From assembly GCA_021927905.1 (NCBI GenBank), contig BLLK01000069.1, positions 124,001 to 188,000 of the forward strand: a stretch of 64,000 bases of DNA, read 5' to 3'. Positions 48,161 through 59,138 of the stretch are shown piece by piece; positions within the stretch are counted from its first letter, which is position 1; each line of letters starts with the position of its first letter. The position numbers and the translations under genes are program-made. A model generated the notes under the pieces. That model searched no databases. It saw only the letters and a list, made by a program, of their open reading frames with translations, and was not told where the DNA came from. Origin of the DNA: Chaetoceros tenuissimus (lineage: Eukaryota > Bacillariophyta > Thalassiosirophyceae > Chaetocerotales > Chaetocerotaceae).

Positions 48161-50233
48161 ATGGTACTACCAACTCTAATAGGGACAAAAACATCATTTC
48201 CATTTCGAAACAGACGACAAAAGTCGGCTTGGAAGTACATTGTATTCACAATCATTGCACTTGCTACACTGGTCGCACTTTATAATATTCACTGTCTGAA
48301 ACAAGCCACTCGACCACTGTACAACTATTATTCAACGAGAAAGTCTAGACCATTACCTATATCCAAAAATGAAGTCAAGCCATCCAATGATGTACTAACA
48401 TTTGATGAACATGTAATGGAAAATATACTGGAAACATACAGAGGTGCAAAATCATATACAGAATGGGCACCGCAGCAATTGTCAATTATAGATTCTATTG
48501 ATGATTTACGAGGCCAATATCAGACCATTCCTTTGCATGCTACTGTAGATCGAAGACCACTGATTGTTCGAAAACAGCTCATGGAAGATAAACAGAAATG
48601 GCTGAGGCTTACTGCCAATGGGAATTTATTGGGTTGTGCTATGACAGGATCAACGTTTGTGTCTAATTTGGAAAAGCAATATCTCAAGCATTATAAAAAA
48701 TATAGACCAATGTGTGACATATGCTTTCAATTTTCAAATCGAGAGGATATGACAAATTTTGTTCCTACCCTAGGATACGAACTGCTGGAACCTAAACATT
48801 CCTCTATTGCTACAAAATGCTTTGGAGGGGAAGCTACCGTAGAAGCAAAATTTGCAAAGTGGCAGCAAAACGATGCAAGATTCAAAGGTTATGGGTATCA
48901 ATGGCAAGTAGATTGTGTCTTGCCCAATGGGATACCAGAGTTGACATGCCGGGAAATCAGTAGAATGCAAAAAGAAATTGACAAACGAGATGATTTGCGA
49001 AATATTTATTTCAAAACAAAAATTGAAATGGATGGATGGTTTTCAAATAGTAATGCTTCGAAAGAGACAGTGTTGGAAAAGCGTTTTCTTGTGTTTACAG
49101 AGTGGCCTTGGACTGCTCTTATGAGTCATGATGATGATCGTAGTGCTATTGCCAATAATCTATCCATGTCATGGAACGATGTAAACTCCAAGTTCATTCC
49201 CATCACACATAAGGAAATGACTGTTGCACATGTCGAAGGACCAGGGTATGACAAAACTCAATACAACGGGAGCCTCTCTCTCAAATCTATGAATATTGAT
49301 GAGAAATCGAAAGGAGGTATACATCCAAGGCTCGTTACAAATTTGTTTCATTTGATACGAAATGCTCCTGGGTTCACGCATATGATAGCAGTTGTAGATG
49401 GTCAAGCACAAAGGACCTATCAAGAAGTAGTGAAACTACTGAATACAAGTATAAGCGATTTGTACAAAGTGTATGGAGAGAGAGTCTTTGGAAGTACTGG
49501 ATCTATGGAATTACTTCTCGAAAAGGTTTTGATTCCCATGGACAAAATGAGACCAAATCCAAATGTGAAGTCATCATCGGTGTCTTTTCAATCCTCCATG
49601 ACGCTGATGGAACTTCTTCGCATTCGAAACATCAGAATACACATAATACCCATCATCACTCCTTCAATAGTATTTGAAAAGACAGTATGTGGCGGCCAAT
49701 ATACTTTTATGACATACCTTGCTGCAAGATATGCTGCTGATTATCAAGTCATCATGTTCCTAGATAGTGACACAGCCATTGTCGAAGGTAATAGCAAACG
49801 CACACTGAATGAAATGCTATACGATCGCTTCTTCTCCAAAAACTCATCCAAATGCGCAGGACATCGCATGAGACTGATTGAGCAGTATGTCAAGCCTGAA
49901 AATAATAATATAGAGAAAGTGTTGCAATGTACACAAGATCTAGCGCTGGATAAGAATAAGTGGAAGTATGCAATGGAGAACTGTCATTTGGCGATAGGTC
50001 ATATTGTGGCGCGAAGTGATTCAATATATGCCTTGAGTGTGCATCATCCAGATACTCTTCCTGAATATCTACCTAAAGGAGTAGACAATTGCATAACACC
50101 ACATGGAGTCATTTCTGATCGCTTTTATATTAGGGAGGATGAGTTTGTTCAGTTACATCTTCGCGATAGGGAGCGACAGGCTGAATGCGCTTGTTTCATA
50201 AACGAAGAAAGCACTAATGTAAAGTTGCGTTAG
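48161..50233 (+). CDS. large type II membrane glycosyltransferase-like protein with DxD
   Basis: 690 aa from ATG 48161. I prefer this start because it places the anchor (WKYIVFTIIALATLVALYNI) near residues 24-43 after a basic tail; an open frame to 48080 lacks that logic. The N-terminal half is helical and charged with scattered Cys and NxS/T sites. The C-terminal ~250 residues contain QVIMFLDSDTAIVEG, a GT-A D-x-D site, YTFMTYLAARYAADY before it, and CHLAIGHIVARSDSIYALSV. I do not recognise the CAZy family. The protein belongs to the glycan-enzyme run and stands 205 bp before a pogo-type transposon. Confidence 0.65.
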   Translation: MVLPTLIGTKTSFPFRNRRQKSAWKYIVFTIIALATLVALYNIHCLKQATRPLYNYYSTRKSRPLPISKNEVKPSNDVLTFDEHVMENILETYRGAKSYTEWAPQQLSIIDSIDDLRGQYQTIPLHATVDRRPLIVRKQLMEDKQKWLRLTANGNLLGCAMTGSTFVSNLEKQYLKHYKKYRPMCDICFQFSNREDMTNFVPTLGYELLEPKHSSIATKCFGGEATVEAKFAKWQQNDARFKGYGYQWQVDCVLPNGIPELTCREISRMQKEIDKRDDLRNIYFKTKIEMDGWFSNSNASKETVLEKRFLVFTEWPWTALMSHDDDRSAIANNLSMSWNDVNSKFIPITHKEMTVAHVEGPGYDKTQYNGSLSLKSMNIDEKSKGGIHPRLVTNLFHLIRNAPGFTHMIAVVDGQAQRTYQEVVKLLNTSISDLYKVYGERVFGSTGSMELLLEKVLIPMDKMRPNPNVKSSSVSFQSSMTLMELLRIRNIRIHIIPIITPSIVFEKTVCGGQYTFMTYLAARYAADYQVIMFLDSDTAIVEGNSKRTLNEMLYDRFFSKNSSKCAGHRMRLIEQYVKPENNNIEKVLQCTQDLALDKNKWKYAMENCHLAIGHIVARSDSIYALSVHHPDTLPEYLPKGVDNCITPHGVISDRFYIREDEFVQLHLRDRERQAECACFINEESTNVKLR

Positions 50234-50438
50234 TAGCTAAATAAAAATAAAAGTTAACCATGATAAGTGTGTAGAAGCCAATTTACTCTCACTGGATTGA
50301 GAAGCACGGTGCTTATTTCTCTAGTAAGAAATGTTCAAATGTGTGAAACTTTGGAATGGTGACAAGACATAATACCGTTATATGACGGTTTCAAAGAAGA
50401 GAAGAAAGAATACGGTACATTAGTTTGAGAAAAAGGAT

Positions 50439-50455
50439 ACCTGTTTAGTGACTAA
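50439..50455 (+). repeat. left TIR of pogo-type element
   Basis: CCTGTTTAGTGACTAAT preceded by TA; mirrored at 53717..53733. Confidence 0.85.
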
Positions 50456-50706
50456 TGGGAATCGGTCCCATTTTCGAGGTGCTCCAAATTTTCTACAAGA
50501 CCCATATACAAGACTTATTTTCACCGCCAAAACATTAAGTAATGTTCAATCCAATGTAACTACTCCATCATAAAGTGTGTTTTGTGCATAGTTCTCGCTT
50601 TGTTTATTGTTATCTGCCAAATTGGAAGATTACGAAGCTGAAATAGGTAAGTAGGTGAAATGTCGCAGATTCTTTGTTTTATCGGTCCCAAATGTAATAT
50701 GCTCAA

Positions 50707-53373
50707 ATGACAACTTTATTTTGCTCAAACGTAGGGACCATTTTGAATATAAGCTCTACGATACCAAGAAAGGGAGACCCTATCATTGCAGGGGCATGCG
50801 ATATTTTATTGAAGAAGCAGCACTTGGCAAAAGATGGAACAAATGGAAGGAAAATCGCTTTTCTGCAGGCTGGATTGGATGTAGATTTGCTCGACGCAAA
50901 GAAGAGAAAAAATAAACTCAAGCTATTGCGAGAGATGTATAAAAGAAAGAAGGCAGAAATTGATGAAGAGGAAAAGATGATGGCTGAGGAAAAGAAGTTG
51001 GCTGAATCTGCAGGTGATAGAAATAGCACTGTTGAATTTCCAGTTCAAAGTCCTCCAGCTATCAATCGGTCATCTCAGCAATCTGAATCTATCAGTGTGA
51101 CAATTAATATTAAAAGCTTAAAACCATCTAAAAAAGATCGCAAAGGATATCGCTTAACTTCAAAGCAAGTAATATCTATAAAAGCACAAAAGGAAAGGGA
51201 AAAAAGATTGAAGGAGCTAGCGTATAGAGAAGGTGTAGAAACTCTTCGACATGAAAGGGAAACGAAAGGAACAAAAGCAAAGAGTGCTCCTCAAGTTGCC
51301 ACAGAAATGAAACAAAAGTATGGTGTCGCCGTCTGTGCAAGCACATTGAATAAGCGGATCAAAAATGGAAAAACAGAGTTATATGCAGGTTGGAAAGGTC
51401 GAAGAGGAAATATTCCTCTTGGGGACTACTGCGCTCTGAAAGCAGCATTCCTCACAGCTGTTTTGTTGCACCAAGCAGGAAAACAGCATGAGTTCACTCA
51501 GGCGAAATGGAAGACAGTGCTCCAGACTTTTCTACATACTCATGCTAATGGTATCAGTGCAGGAAAAAATTTATATGAGAGATTAATTTGGGACACGGCA
51601 ATTGCCTTCACGGCAGAGAAAGAATATTTCGTGGAACTACGTCGACAAGTTTGGACCAACTCCCTTAACATTGATGTTTGGTTCTCAGGATTTAAGGAAA
51701 CATTGATCAATTTAGGATTTGCAACAGATGAAGAACATGTTGATGAAGACGGAAATATTGTAAGGGAAGTCACGTTCAAGAATGGTCAAACATTACGAAT
51801 TGTAAATTTAGACGAGACAAGTGATGACCTCGGAGAAGAGAAAGAAAGTGGAGGGAGACCAGCAACAACATTGATATCCAAAGGGGTCAATAGAACGGGT
51901 AGCAACCGTAGTAGTAACAATAGTTCGAAGACTACTTTCATCGTTGCACATAATGCAGCTGGGGAAGTAGGAGGTATTCATATTCAGTTTGCGTCAGATG
52001 CAAAGGACGTTGAAGATCAGAAGGTCTCCCTTGAATGGCTCACAGGACTCCCTCGTGGGAGAGGGAGATTTGGCTTTGATGAAGAGCGTGATATTTCCCC
52101 CACTTTTGGAACGAATGAAAAAGGTGGGATGGATTCGCAAAGTTTTTTTGAATATCTAAAAAATAATATTATTACTTTATATCCTGATGCTGAGGATGTA
52201 GAGGGTAAAAGAGTAATCATAAAATGCGATGGTGGACCTGGACGACTGGATTGGGATACGCTCGTGTATCTTCGACGCAGAGGATTTTACCTATTTCCAA
52301 CTGTACCAAACGCTACTTCTATCATGCAAGAATTAGACCAAAGTTTTGGTTATTTTAAGCAACTGACAAGAAAAAATCAGGCTGCCCTTTTGGCTTTTCT
52401 TACTGAAACTGAACAACCGGTACGAATTCAAAGAAGCGACTTGAGTATCATTCTCAATGGCGATGAGAAAGTTCCAAACACAGTTAAGGCTTTTGATATT
52501 GGATTCAGCAAAGAAAGGAATCTACAAGCTTGGGCAAAGGTTGGGGCTGTTCCTCTAACCCGTGCATGTCTCCAGGATCCAAGTGTCATGAAAATTCTTG
52601 AAAACCAAAAAGAAGAAGAGAATGAGCGAGTATACGACGTCACATCTCCTAACTTCCAAATGAAAGTCGAAGATATTTGCATGTCAAATGATTTGAAAAC
52701 AATGGAAATTATAAATAAACAAGCGGTCTCTTACCTGAATAGACAAGGGTGGAAAGGAGATGTACTCCTCAGGAAGGCACCTCAAATTTCTGACAAGCTG
52801 AAAGAAGTGGCAAAAGTGAAGGGTAAAACGTCTGAGCAGATAATTCAGGATCTAGGTAACTCCAAAAGAAAACATGGCACCATTGTGCAAACGGGGGGAA
52901 TGGCATTGAATTGCGATGTAGCAATCAATGCTGGTGTGTTTCGTGTCATTCAGATGGAGAAAAAAAGGAGGTTAGATGAACATAAAGAAAAAAAGAAAGC
53001 GTTTCAACGTCAGGAGAAAGCAAAGATTATACTTACAAATAATTCCTCAGGTACAAGGCCTTTTAATTCCAATGAATTAAAAGACCTCATTGCTTGGAGA
53101 ATGGAAGGTAAGGGCACTTCCAAATTTGTGAGCAAAATCCAAAGAGAAGCTCAATGGGAGAAGGTGAAAGGAAAAAATGTACCTTCAGTAGTCGATCCTG
53201 GTTCAGCGCCTTTTGATGAGGAACTTACTCATGTCCCTTCCAATGTGAATGAGTCTATGAAGCTGTTAGCTAATGAGACTCGTCCATCTCAATATTGGGA
53301 CATGGAAGTGTTGCCATCAGGTATTGTAGAAGTGCAAGAAGAAGATGTGTTGAAAAAAGAAGTTGCGTTGTAG
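50707..53373 (+). CDS. DDE_1 (pogo-type) transposase, 888 aa
   Basis: Single exon from ATG 50707. The N-terminal ~250 residues are basic with coiled-coil character (KKRKNKLKLLREMYKRKKAE) and a helix-turn-helix-like part (SAPQVATEMKQKYGVAVCAS). The DDE core reads Asp369 (RIVNLDETSDD), Asp508 (IIKCDGGPGRLD) and Asp544 (SIMQELDQSFGYFK), i.e. D-x35-D for the last pair, as in pogo/DDE_1 enzymes. The C-terminal third is Lys-rich. It would excise and insert the element at TA sites. The TIRs and TA duplication fit this superfamily. Confidence 0.88.
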   Translation: MTTLFCSNVGTILNISSTIPRKGDPIIAGACDILLKKQHLAKDGTNGRKIAFLQAGLDVDLLDAKKRKNKLKLLREMYKRKKAEIDEEEKMMAEEKKLAESAGDRNSTVEFPVQSPPAINRSSQQSESISVTINIKSLKPSKKDRKGYRLTSKQVISIKAQKEREKRLKELAYREGVETLRHERETKGTKAKSAPQVATEMKQKYGVAVCASTLNKRIKNGKTELYAGWKGRRGNIPLGDYCALKAAFLTAVLLHQAGKQHEFTQAKWKTVLQTFLHTHANGISAGKNLYERLIWDTAIAFTAEKEYFVELRRQVWTNSLNIDVWFSGFKETLINLGFATDEEHVDEDGNIVREVTFKNGQTLRIVNLDETSDDLGEEKESGGRPATTLISKGVNRTGSNRSSNNSSKTTFIVAHNAAGEVGGIHIQFASDAKDVEDQKVSLEWLTGLPRGRGRFGFDEERDISPTFGTNEKGGMDSQSFFEYLKNNIITLYPDAEDVEGKRVIIKCDGGPGRLDWDTLVYLRRRGFYLFPTVPNATSIMQELDQSFGYFKQLTRKNQAALLAFLTETEQPVRIQRSDLSIILNGDEKVPNTVKAFDIGFSKERNLQAWAKVGAVPLTRACLQDPSVMKILENQKEEENERVYDVTSPNFQMKVEDICMSNDLKTMEIINKQAVSYLNRQGWKGDVLLRKAPQISDKLKEVAKVKGKTSEQIIQDLGNSKRKHGTIVQTGGMALNCDVAINAGVFRVIQMEKKRRLDEHKEKKKAFQRQEKAKIILTNNSSGTRPFNSNELKDLIAWRMEGKGTSKFVSKIQREAQWEKVKGKNVPSVVDPGSAPFDEELTHVPSNVNESMKLLANETRPSQYWDMEVLPSGIVEVQEEDVLKKEVAL

Positions 53374-53716
53374 AGAGCTGCTCGATGAGTGGCAATCGAG
53401 CGTTGAGAGGAAGGTACGTACGTACTTCTGATAGGGGGACAGTTTTCTACCAAACAAAAGGAACATGGTATGGGACCGATATATGTGTTGCATGGTAGAA
53501 AGTAAAAAATAATCATATTTGTTTGAAACTAATACACAGTGTTCTAGTTTAGACTTATATGTATATGTTCTATACTTCAAATTAATTGACGAATCTTTTT
53601 GTATTGATTTATATGAGGTATTCGTCAAGGTGGATATATTTAGCAACAAATCGGTCCCTTCCGTTGCACGAGAGTCAACGGAGTGTCAACGTACTTGACA
53701 TACCAGGGCGGCTACA

Positions 53717-53733
53717 ATTAGCCACTAAACAGG
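53717..53733 (-). repeat. right TIR of pogo-type element
   Basis: Complement of the left TIR with one mismatch, followed by TA. Confidence 0.85.
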
Positions 53734-53764
53734 TAGTGAGAATATTGATTTTTGTTTAGCAAGA

Positions 53765-55063
53765 ATGATCAAATCCTACAAGAAAAAGGACCCGCCTCCC
53801 AACTCCCAACTGAGTCAAACCAGTTCCTCATAACAAAGCATAGTAGTGGGTGTAGTAGCATTTATTTATTTTACGTGGTCCTTTGGTTTCAGTCAACAGA
53901 AAGAAGCGGATACGACAAGTACAGAAATGCTGAACGAGATGGACACGTTTACTGTTGAAAATATATATTTTTGTGGTTGGCCTTTTGCAAAACAGCTTCA
54001 TTCGTCATTCTTTCCAGAACATGCAGATAAACTAAGTTCTGCGATTGAATTGAGTAGTTCAGAAGATGCTTATAAAACTCTTCAAGGAGCAACAAAGTGA
54101 GATTGGCTAGTCTCTGGTGGTGTAGAAGGATGTATCAAGTCAATAGGAAGGTTAGGATCATTGACTGAAATACAATGGAATGAATGGCTACGAAAGAATT
54201 TCAAAGGTACATATATAGTTTGTAAGTATCTTTTGCATTTCATTTTATGTCATAATAATATGATGCGAGGCTCAGAATCAATGAATTTTGTTCTAGACAA
54301 TGGCGAATGTTGTGGGGGTGAACAATGGATATCGAACAAAGCAAAAGAAAGGCATTTTCACGTAGGTTATGGTCATGACTCTTGTCGAAGTACTTCAATG
54401 CCACATATAACAACGTATATCAATGATGTTGATAAAAAGGGAATTACTCCATCAATGCTTCTGGAAAAGAAAGTAATGTCAACAAAAGAACACTTTCTTA
54501 TATATACCAATTCTCATTGTATAGGTTTTAGAGAAGATGCATTTGTAAGGATAGCAATCGCATTCAAAGAAAAACTAGTTTATAATGGTGGAAAGTGCAA
54601 TGGTACAAAAGTATCAAATCACTTACTCCAGAAGCAATTGGAAGATGTCAGAAACATAAAGGCATATGGTGGACACGAGCGCAGCTTGCATTTTCAAAAC
54701 AAGGACATGAATAAGAAGTTTCGATTTTGCCTCGTAATGGAAAACACCAAAATTGATGGATATATTTCAGAAAAAATACTAAATGCTTTTCTGGGAGGTT
54801 GTATACCTATTTATTATGGTTCAGAAGATATCTTCCAGATTTTCAACCGGAATGCTTTCATTTATTACAATGTTTCTGATCCTACAACAGCCCTGGATTG
54901 GATCTCTCATCTTGAAATGAACCACACTGCTTACGATGAAGTTATGAATGAGTCTATATTGGTATATGGCCGTGATACGATTGAGAATTACTTGGCTTTG
55001 AATGGTACATTAAAAACTAAAATACGAGAAATGGTAAAGAGGGAAACAGCGTATAAAGGATAG
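53765..55063 (+). pseudogene. GT10 (alpha-1,3-fucosyltransferase) gene with two in-frame stops
   Basis: A single reading frame from ATG 53765 to TAG 55063 has a GT10 layout: basic Pro-rich tail (MIKSYKKKDPPPNSQ), anchor (VVGVVAFIYFTWSFGF), then a luminal domain with the GT10 core FRFCLVMENTKIDGYISEKI and LNAFLGGCIPIYYG, plus SMPHITTYIND. Two stops break it: TAA at 53831-53833 just before the anchor and TGA at 54098-54100 between GATK and DWLVSGG. No reasonable intron removes either. A GTAAGT...GAG stretch (54222-54269) could be a 48-nt in-frame intron. The pogo-type element ends 30 bp upstream. I infer loss of function; assembly error or allele-specific loss are alternatives. Confidence 0.72.
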
Positions 55064-55529
55064 CGAGAAGGGGAAAGTAGGTTTCATCATTGGTTAGGAT
55101 TTTGAGAATCTTTTATTTAGAGATGAGTAAATCAAGTTGACAATGATGAGATGCTATTATACTTTTTTAAGAAAGCAAATCTTATGACTAATTTCCAATG
55201 ACGCTAACGGGCTTCTCAACATCAGGGTTCTCATACTGATCTCCCAACCTGACAAAATTCCCGCCACATCACACAGACACAACACATGTTTTTCTTCTTT
55301 CACTCGTCATCATCATCATCAGCTGCTGTTTCATTCCTAATTGCATTGTGATTCATTCCTAAAACACTTGTGTAGTATTCGTCATTCTCTATCTCTGCAT
55401 TAGTCTATCACATTCATTACAAAGTGATTCTGTGAGAAAAGAAGTGATAAGAAAGGACTGAGTCTACTCTCATAAAAATATAGAAACAAAAGAAGAAACA
55501 ATCCCATAGGAAAAATAATTACACAGAAA
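55064..55529. other. intergenic, 466 bp, 5' region of ABC1 kinase gene
   Basis: Contains a short TCATCATCATCATCAG run near 55309. No other feature. Confidence 0.5.
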
Positions 55530-58500
55530 ATGAAATTTTCAAGAGTATCATTGACGCTCTGTCTACTGACGGCTGCTTCAACACAAGCGTTCACAGTACC
55601 AACAAGATCGGCACGATCGACGAGAATCTTTTCCTCGACACTGGAAAAGCCAGAGACGACCGTAGATGAAATTCAGGAGAAGAAAGAAGAAACAGACTTG
55701 CTAGCGGTGAGTGCCAACCATGTAGTTATCAATGGCCGAATCGCAGAAGGAGGTCTGATTTCCAACGAAGGAATTACTAGTCCGAATCTTGTCAAGCCTC
55801 TGACTTTTGAAGAGGAACCTTTGCCTTCCGTCGCACATGATTCTTCTTCATCTTTCTCATCTCCTCATCAGAATTCCAATAGCGCAACAGAAGAACCTGA
55901 GAATTTAAAGTCGACACAGGGAATTAAAATGGCTTCTGTGGAAGATGCGAAAAAGTTGACGGGGGATGAAGAAGCTATGAAACGTAAGGCGGAAGAAATG
56001 CGTCAAAAAAAGCTTCAATCAGAAGAGAAATCTACCAGCAGTAGTAGTGCTACTTCTTTCTCGGACAAAATGGCCAATTCAGGTGTAGCTTCTGCTGCAG
56101 CTATGGCAACTGCTGCAGTCAATGCAGCAGTAGCAATGAAGACCTTGGAAGCGCCAGATGTACAAAAGTCATACATTGCATTGGATAACAACAAAGAATT
56201 GGATGAAGATGGTCTACCTTTGGTTTATGATAAAGATGCTATTGAGACCTATTGGAAGAAGGAAAGGGGAGCATTGAATAAACGTTGGGGAGTCTTCGTA
56301 GGTAAAGCTGTACCTTTTCTGACTAGATTGACTACACTGTTTATCAAAGATGGTAAAATTGATGAACAGTATATTCCTGAATTGAGTGAAAGGGCAAGAA
56401 TTGATTTACAGGATTTAGGTCCGACCTTTATCAAAGCAGGTCAGATGATGAGTGTTCGTCCAGACGTACTTCCTCAATCCACTTTGGATGAATTGACAAA
56501 ATTGCAAGATTCGGTTATTCCATTCCCTACTTCAGTTGCTGTAGAGCAGATTGAACGGGAATTAGGTGGGCCTTTGGGACAATTCTTTACTAGTATTTCA
56601 GAAGAACCAGTGGCAGCAGCTTCACTAGCACAAGTTTATTTGGCAACTCTCAATGACGGAAAGGATACTCGCGTAGCTGTGAAAGTTCAGAGACCAGATG
56701 TTCTAAGTACAGTTTCGAAAGATTTGTATGTCCTTCGTAGAGCAGCAGAAGTTTTCCAAGGATTGGTAGAACGTTTTGCTCCTCAGCAAAAGACAAATTA
56801 TGTAGCATTGTTGAATGAGTGGTCTATTGGATTCTATACTGAATTAGATTTCCAGAATGAAGCGAGAAATCAGCAAAGACTGCGTGATGCACTTAAGGAA
56901 AGAGGAATCAAAGGTGTCACTGTTCCAAAGGTATATGAAGATATGTGTACAAGACGTATCCTTGTGAGTCAATGGATGGATGGACAAAAGTTGAGTTCCT
57001 GTTCCGATGAAGAAATCGGCCAAATGATTCCAATATGCCAAGAGGCTTTCTTGACTCAGTTATTTGAAGTTGGATTTTTCCATGCTGATCCGCATCGTAA
57101 GTACCGTTTCATTAGAATTATTTCATGATTGATTTCCATGTCTGATCTTATAATATATTCTACAACTTTTTTTCAGCTGGTAATATTTTAAAGTTGAATG
57201 AACCTACTGAGGATGGCGATGTAGTAGCACTGATTGATTGTGGTTTGATGGCAGAAATAGACCCATTGGATAGAGAAAACATGATTAGTGCAGTAATTCA
57301 CCTTGCAAACAAGGATTATGCAAGTCTTGTGGATGACTTTATCAAATTGAATATTCTTCCTCCAGATAGTGATAGAGCAGCAATTATTCCATTGATGGAC
57401 AAGGCTCTTACACCATATGTAAAGGGAGGTGGAGCAAAGAAGTATGAAGAAGAATTGATGAAGATTTATGGAATGGAAGATTCAGTTCAGAGCAAGGTTG
57501 GAGGATTCCAAGCCATGACTCAAGATGCCTTGACAGTACTAAACGACGTTCCATTTTCTATCCCTCCATATTTTGCTATTTTGGGAAGAGCTATTGTGAC
57601 TCTTGAAGGAGTTGCACTCACTGGTAACCCTGACTACGGAATAATCATGGAAAGTTATCCTTTTATCGCCCGTAAGCTTATGAGTGAAGGTGCACCTGCG
57701 ATTCAACGTGCATTGCAAGAAGTTTTATACACTGGTGATGGAACTGGATTCAATTTCAATCGTCTTTTAGCTTTGATTAATAATGCATCTGGAGCAGTTT
57801 CAACTCAAGATGGTGCAGCATTTGTTGACCTTGATGCAGTTCCTGAAGATGGATTAACCTTTTCTGAAGGATTGAAATTCTTGTTATCAGACGATGCAGA
57901 AAGTTTGAGAAATCTATTGGAACCGGAAGTGGACAATATTGTAGACCTCATCACTAGGCAAATACTGCGCCAAGGTTTCAGCGAGGCAATAGTTTCACTT
58001 GCACCTCCAAGGCCGCCATCAATACCGCTCCTTGGAGATATCTTTCCTCCTTCACCAAAATTGGATGAGATTCCATTGCCTATTCTCTTGCCTGGCACAG
58101 GAGGAAATGCTGCTTCAGTTGGAATGTTGACTTTGAAGGAGTTCAGTGACCTTGTAGCTCCAAAGCTTACACAAGAAGAAGAAATCTTTGCATTGAGTCT
58201 AGCAGATGCTGTAGGAGAACTATTTGGAGAAGAAGCCGCAGAATTTGCACGTGGGGAGAGCGTGATTAGTTCAAAGAGTGCACAGCTATTGTTGCAGGGA
58301 GTTCGATCAGGAATTTTAGGACAGACCAACATACTCAGTGACGCAAATGTCAAGCAAATCACTGAGCAAGTAGGAAATGTATTGAGCAATGTAGTAGGTA
58401 ATGGTGACGGTGCGATCGAGGATAAGCTCAAGAATGCATTGGCTGATTTGAGTGAAGATGAAAGAAAACGCTTCAACTACATTACTGAAGAAATCATCCA

Positions 58501-58555
58501 GAGAAGCATTGCTAGATCAACCCAACGTTTGGAGAGTGTTCCAAGAGTATTGTAA
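55530..58555 (+). CDS. plastid-targeted ABC1/UbiB (ADCK-type) atypical kinase
   Basis: Two exons, 55530..57096 and 57177..58555 (80-nt intron), 981 aa. The N-terminus is a signal peptide ending in the diatom plastid motif STQAF/TVPTRSARS, then a Ser/Arg-rich transit part. The kinase has all UbiB signatures: FIKAGQMMSVRPDVLP (KxGQ), EEPVAAASLAQVY (Ala-rich loop), RVAVKVQRPDV (catalytic Lys), ELDFQNEARN, and HADP|HPGNIL split by the intron, followed by VALIDCGLM (DFG-like). A ~250-residue C-terminal extension is typical of plastid ABC1K proteins. Such kinases act in plastoglobules or thylakoids in prenylquinone and tocopherol metabolism. The gene ends 43 bp from ARL3, tail to tail. Confidence 0.92.
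57097..57176 (+). other. intron in ABC1 kinase gene
   Basis: GTAAGTAC donor and TTTTTTTCAG acceptor. It restores the HADPHPGNIL motif. Confidence 0.92.
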
Positions 58556-58598
58556 ATATAAAATTTAGATTATAAGAAGACCTGTGATTGATATTTCT

Positions 58599-59138
58599 CT
58601 AAACATCGTTTAAAAATTCCATGATCCACTCGAGGCCATCTTGGATTCCTTCTCCAGTTTTTGCAGAACAGGGTTGAATATTCCAAGGGCGATCGTCAAT
58701 GTTGGTAAGGTTAAGACCTTCCGATATTTCTTCAGAGCTGTATGCACTAAAGAGATCTTGCTTATTAGCAAATACAAGGAGTGGTACATTCTGAAGTTTC
58801 TGCTCTCCAAGTAAACCGTCGAGTTCTATTCCTGTTTCCTCCATCCGCTGTTCATCAGTGCTATCAATAACGTAGACAATGGCATCTGTTGCCTCAAAGT
58901 AATTACGCCAGTAAGGACGAATAGATTTCTGACCCCCAATATCCCACACATTCAAAGCGATTCCATTTTGTTTGAGAGACTTTACATTAAAGCCTTGAGT
59001 CGGTTGAATCGAATCAATCTCTTCGTCGCTCAGCCTCTTGAGAATACTGGTTTTACCAGAATTGTCTAATCCCAGTACTAATATTCTTGCCTCCTTTTCA
59101 CTTCTTTTCAGCTTTTGCAAAAGAGATAAAAGTCCCAT
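58599..59138 (-). CDS. ARL3: ARL3-type small GTPase
   Basis: 179 aa, single exon, start [11 protein letters not shown] with Gly2 after Met. P-loop GLDNSGKTS, switch [11 protein letters not shown], switch [24 protein letters not shown] at the guanine site and CSAKTG. PTQGFN and [13 protein letters not shown] favour ARL3 over ARL2. ARL3 releases lipidated cargo from carriers (PDE6D, UNC119) for transport into cilia and flagella. It is head to head with the DUF1769-type gene (135 bp) and tail to tail with the ABC1 kinase gene. Confidence 0.9.
   Translation of the reverse strand: MGLLSLLQKLKRSEKEARILVLGLDNSGKTSILKRLSDEEIDSIQPTQGFNVKSLKQNGIALNVWDIGGQKSIRPYWRNYFEATDAIVYVIDSTDEQRMEETGIELDGLLGEQKLQNVPLLVFANKQDLFSAYSSEEISEGLNLTNIDDRPWNIQPCSAKTGEGIQDGLEWIMEFLNDV

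Larger units (their letters stand above)
50439..53733 (+). mobile_element. pogo/Tc1-type DNA transposon with TA target duplication
   Basis: 3295 bp. Terminal inverted repeats of 17 bp, CCTGTTTAGTGACTAAT (50439..50455) and its complement at 53717..53733 with one mismatch, flanked by TA at 50437-50438 and 53734-53735. It encodes one 888-aa DDE_1 transposase. A 9-mer TCGGTCCC(A/T) lies near both ends (50462, 50682, 53471 reverse, 53651). The intact frame suggests a fairly young copy. Its right end is 30 bp upstream of the ATG of the broken GT10 gene. Confidence 0.88.

Noticed and set aside
54098-54100. TGA in the GT10 gene as selenocysteine or programmed readthrough
   Set aside because: A second stop, TAA, breaks the same frame at 53831; two different stops fit decay better.
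28813-55063. Bacterial gene cluster or recent lateral transfer of a block
   Set aside because: Genes have introns, type II Golgi anchors and mixed strands, with no change in base composition that I can see.
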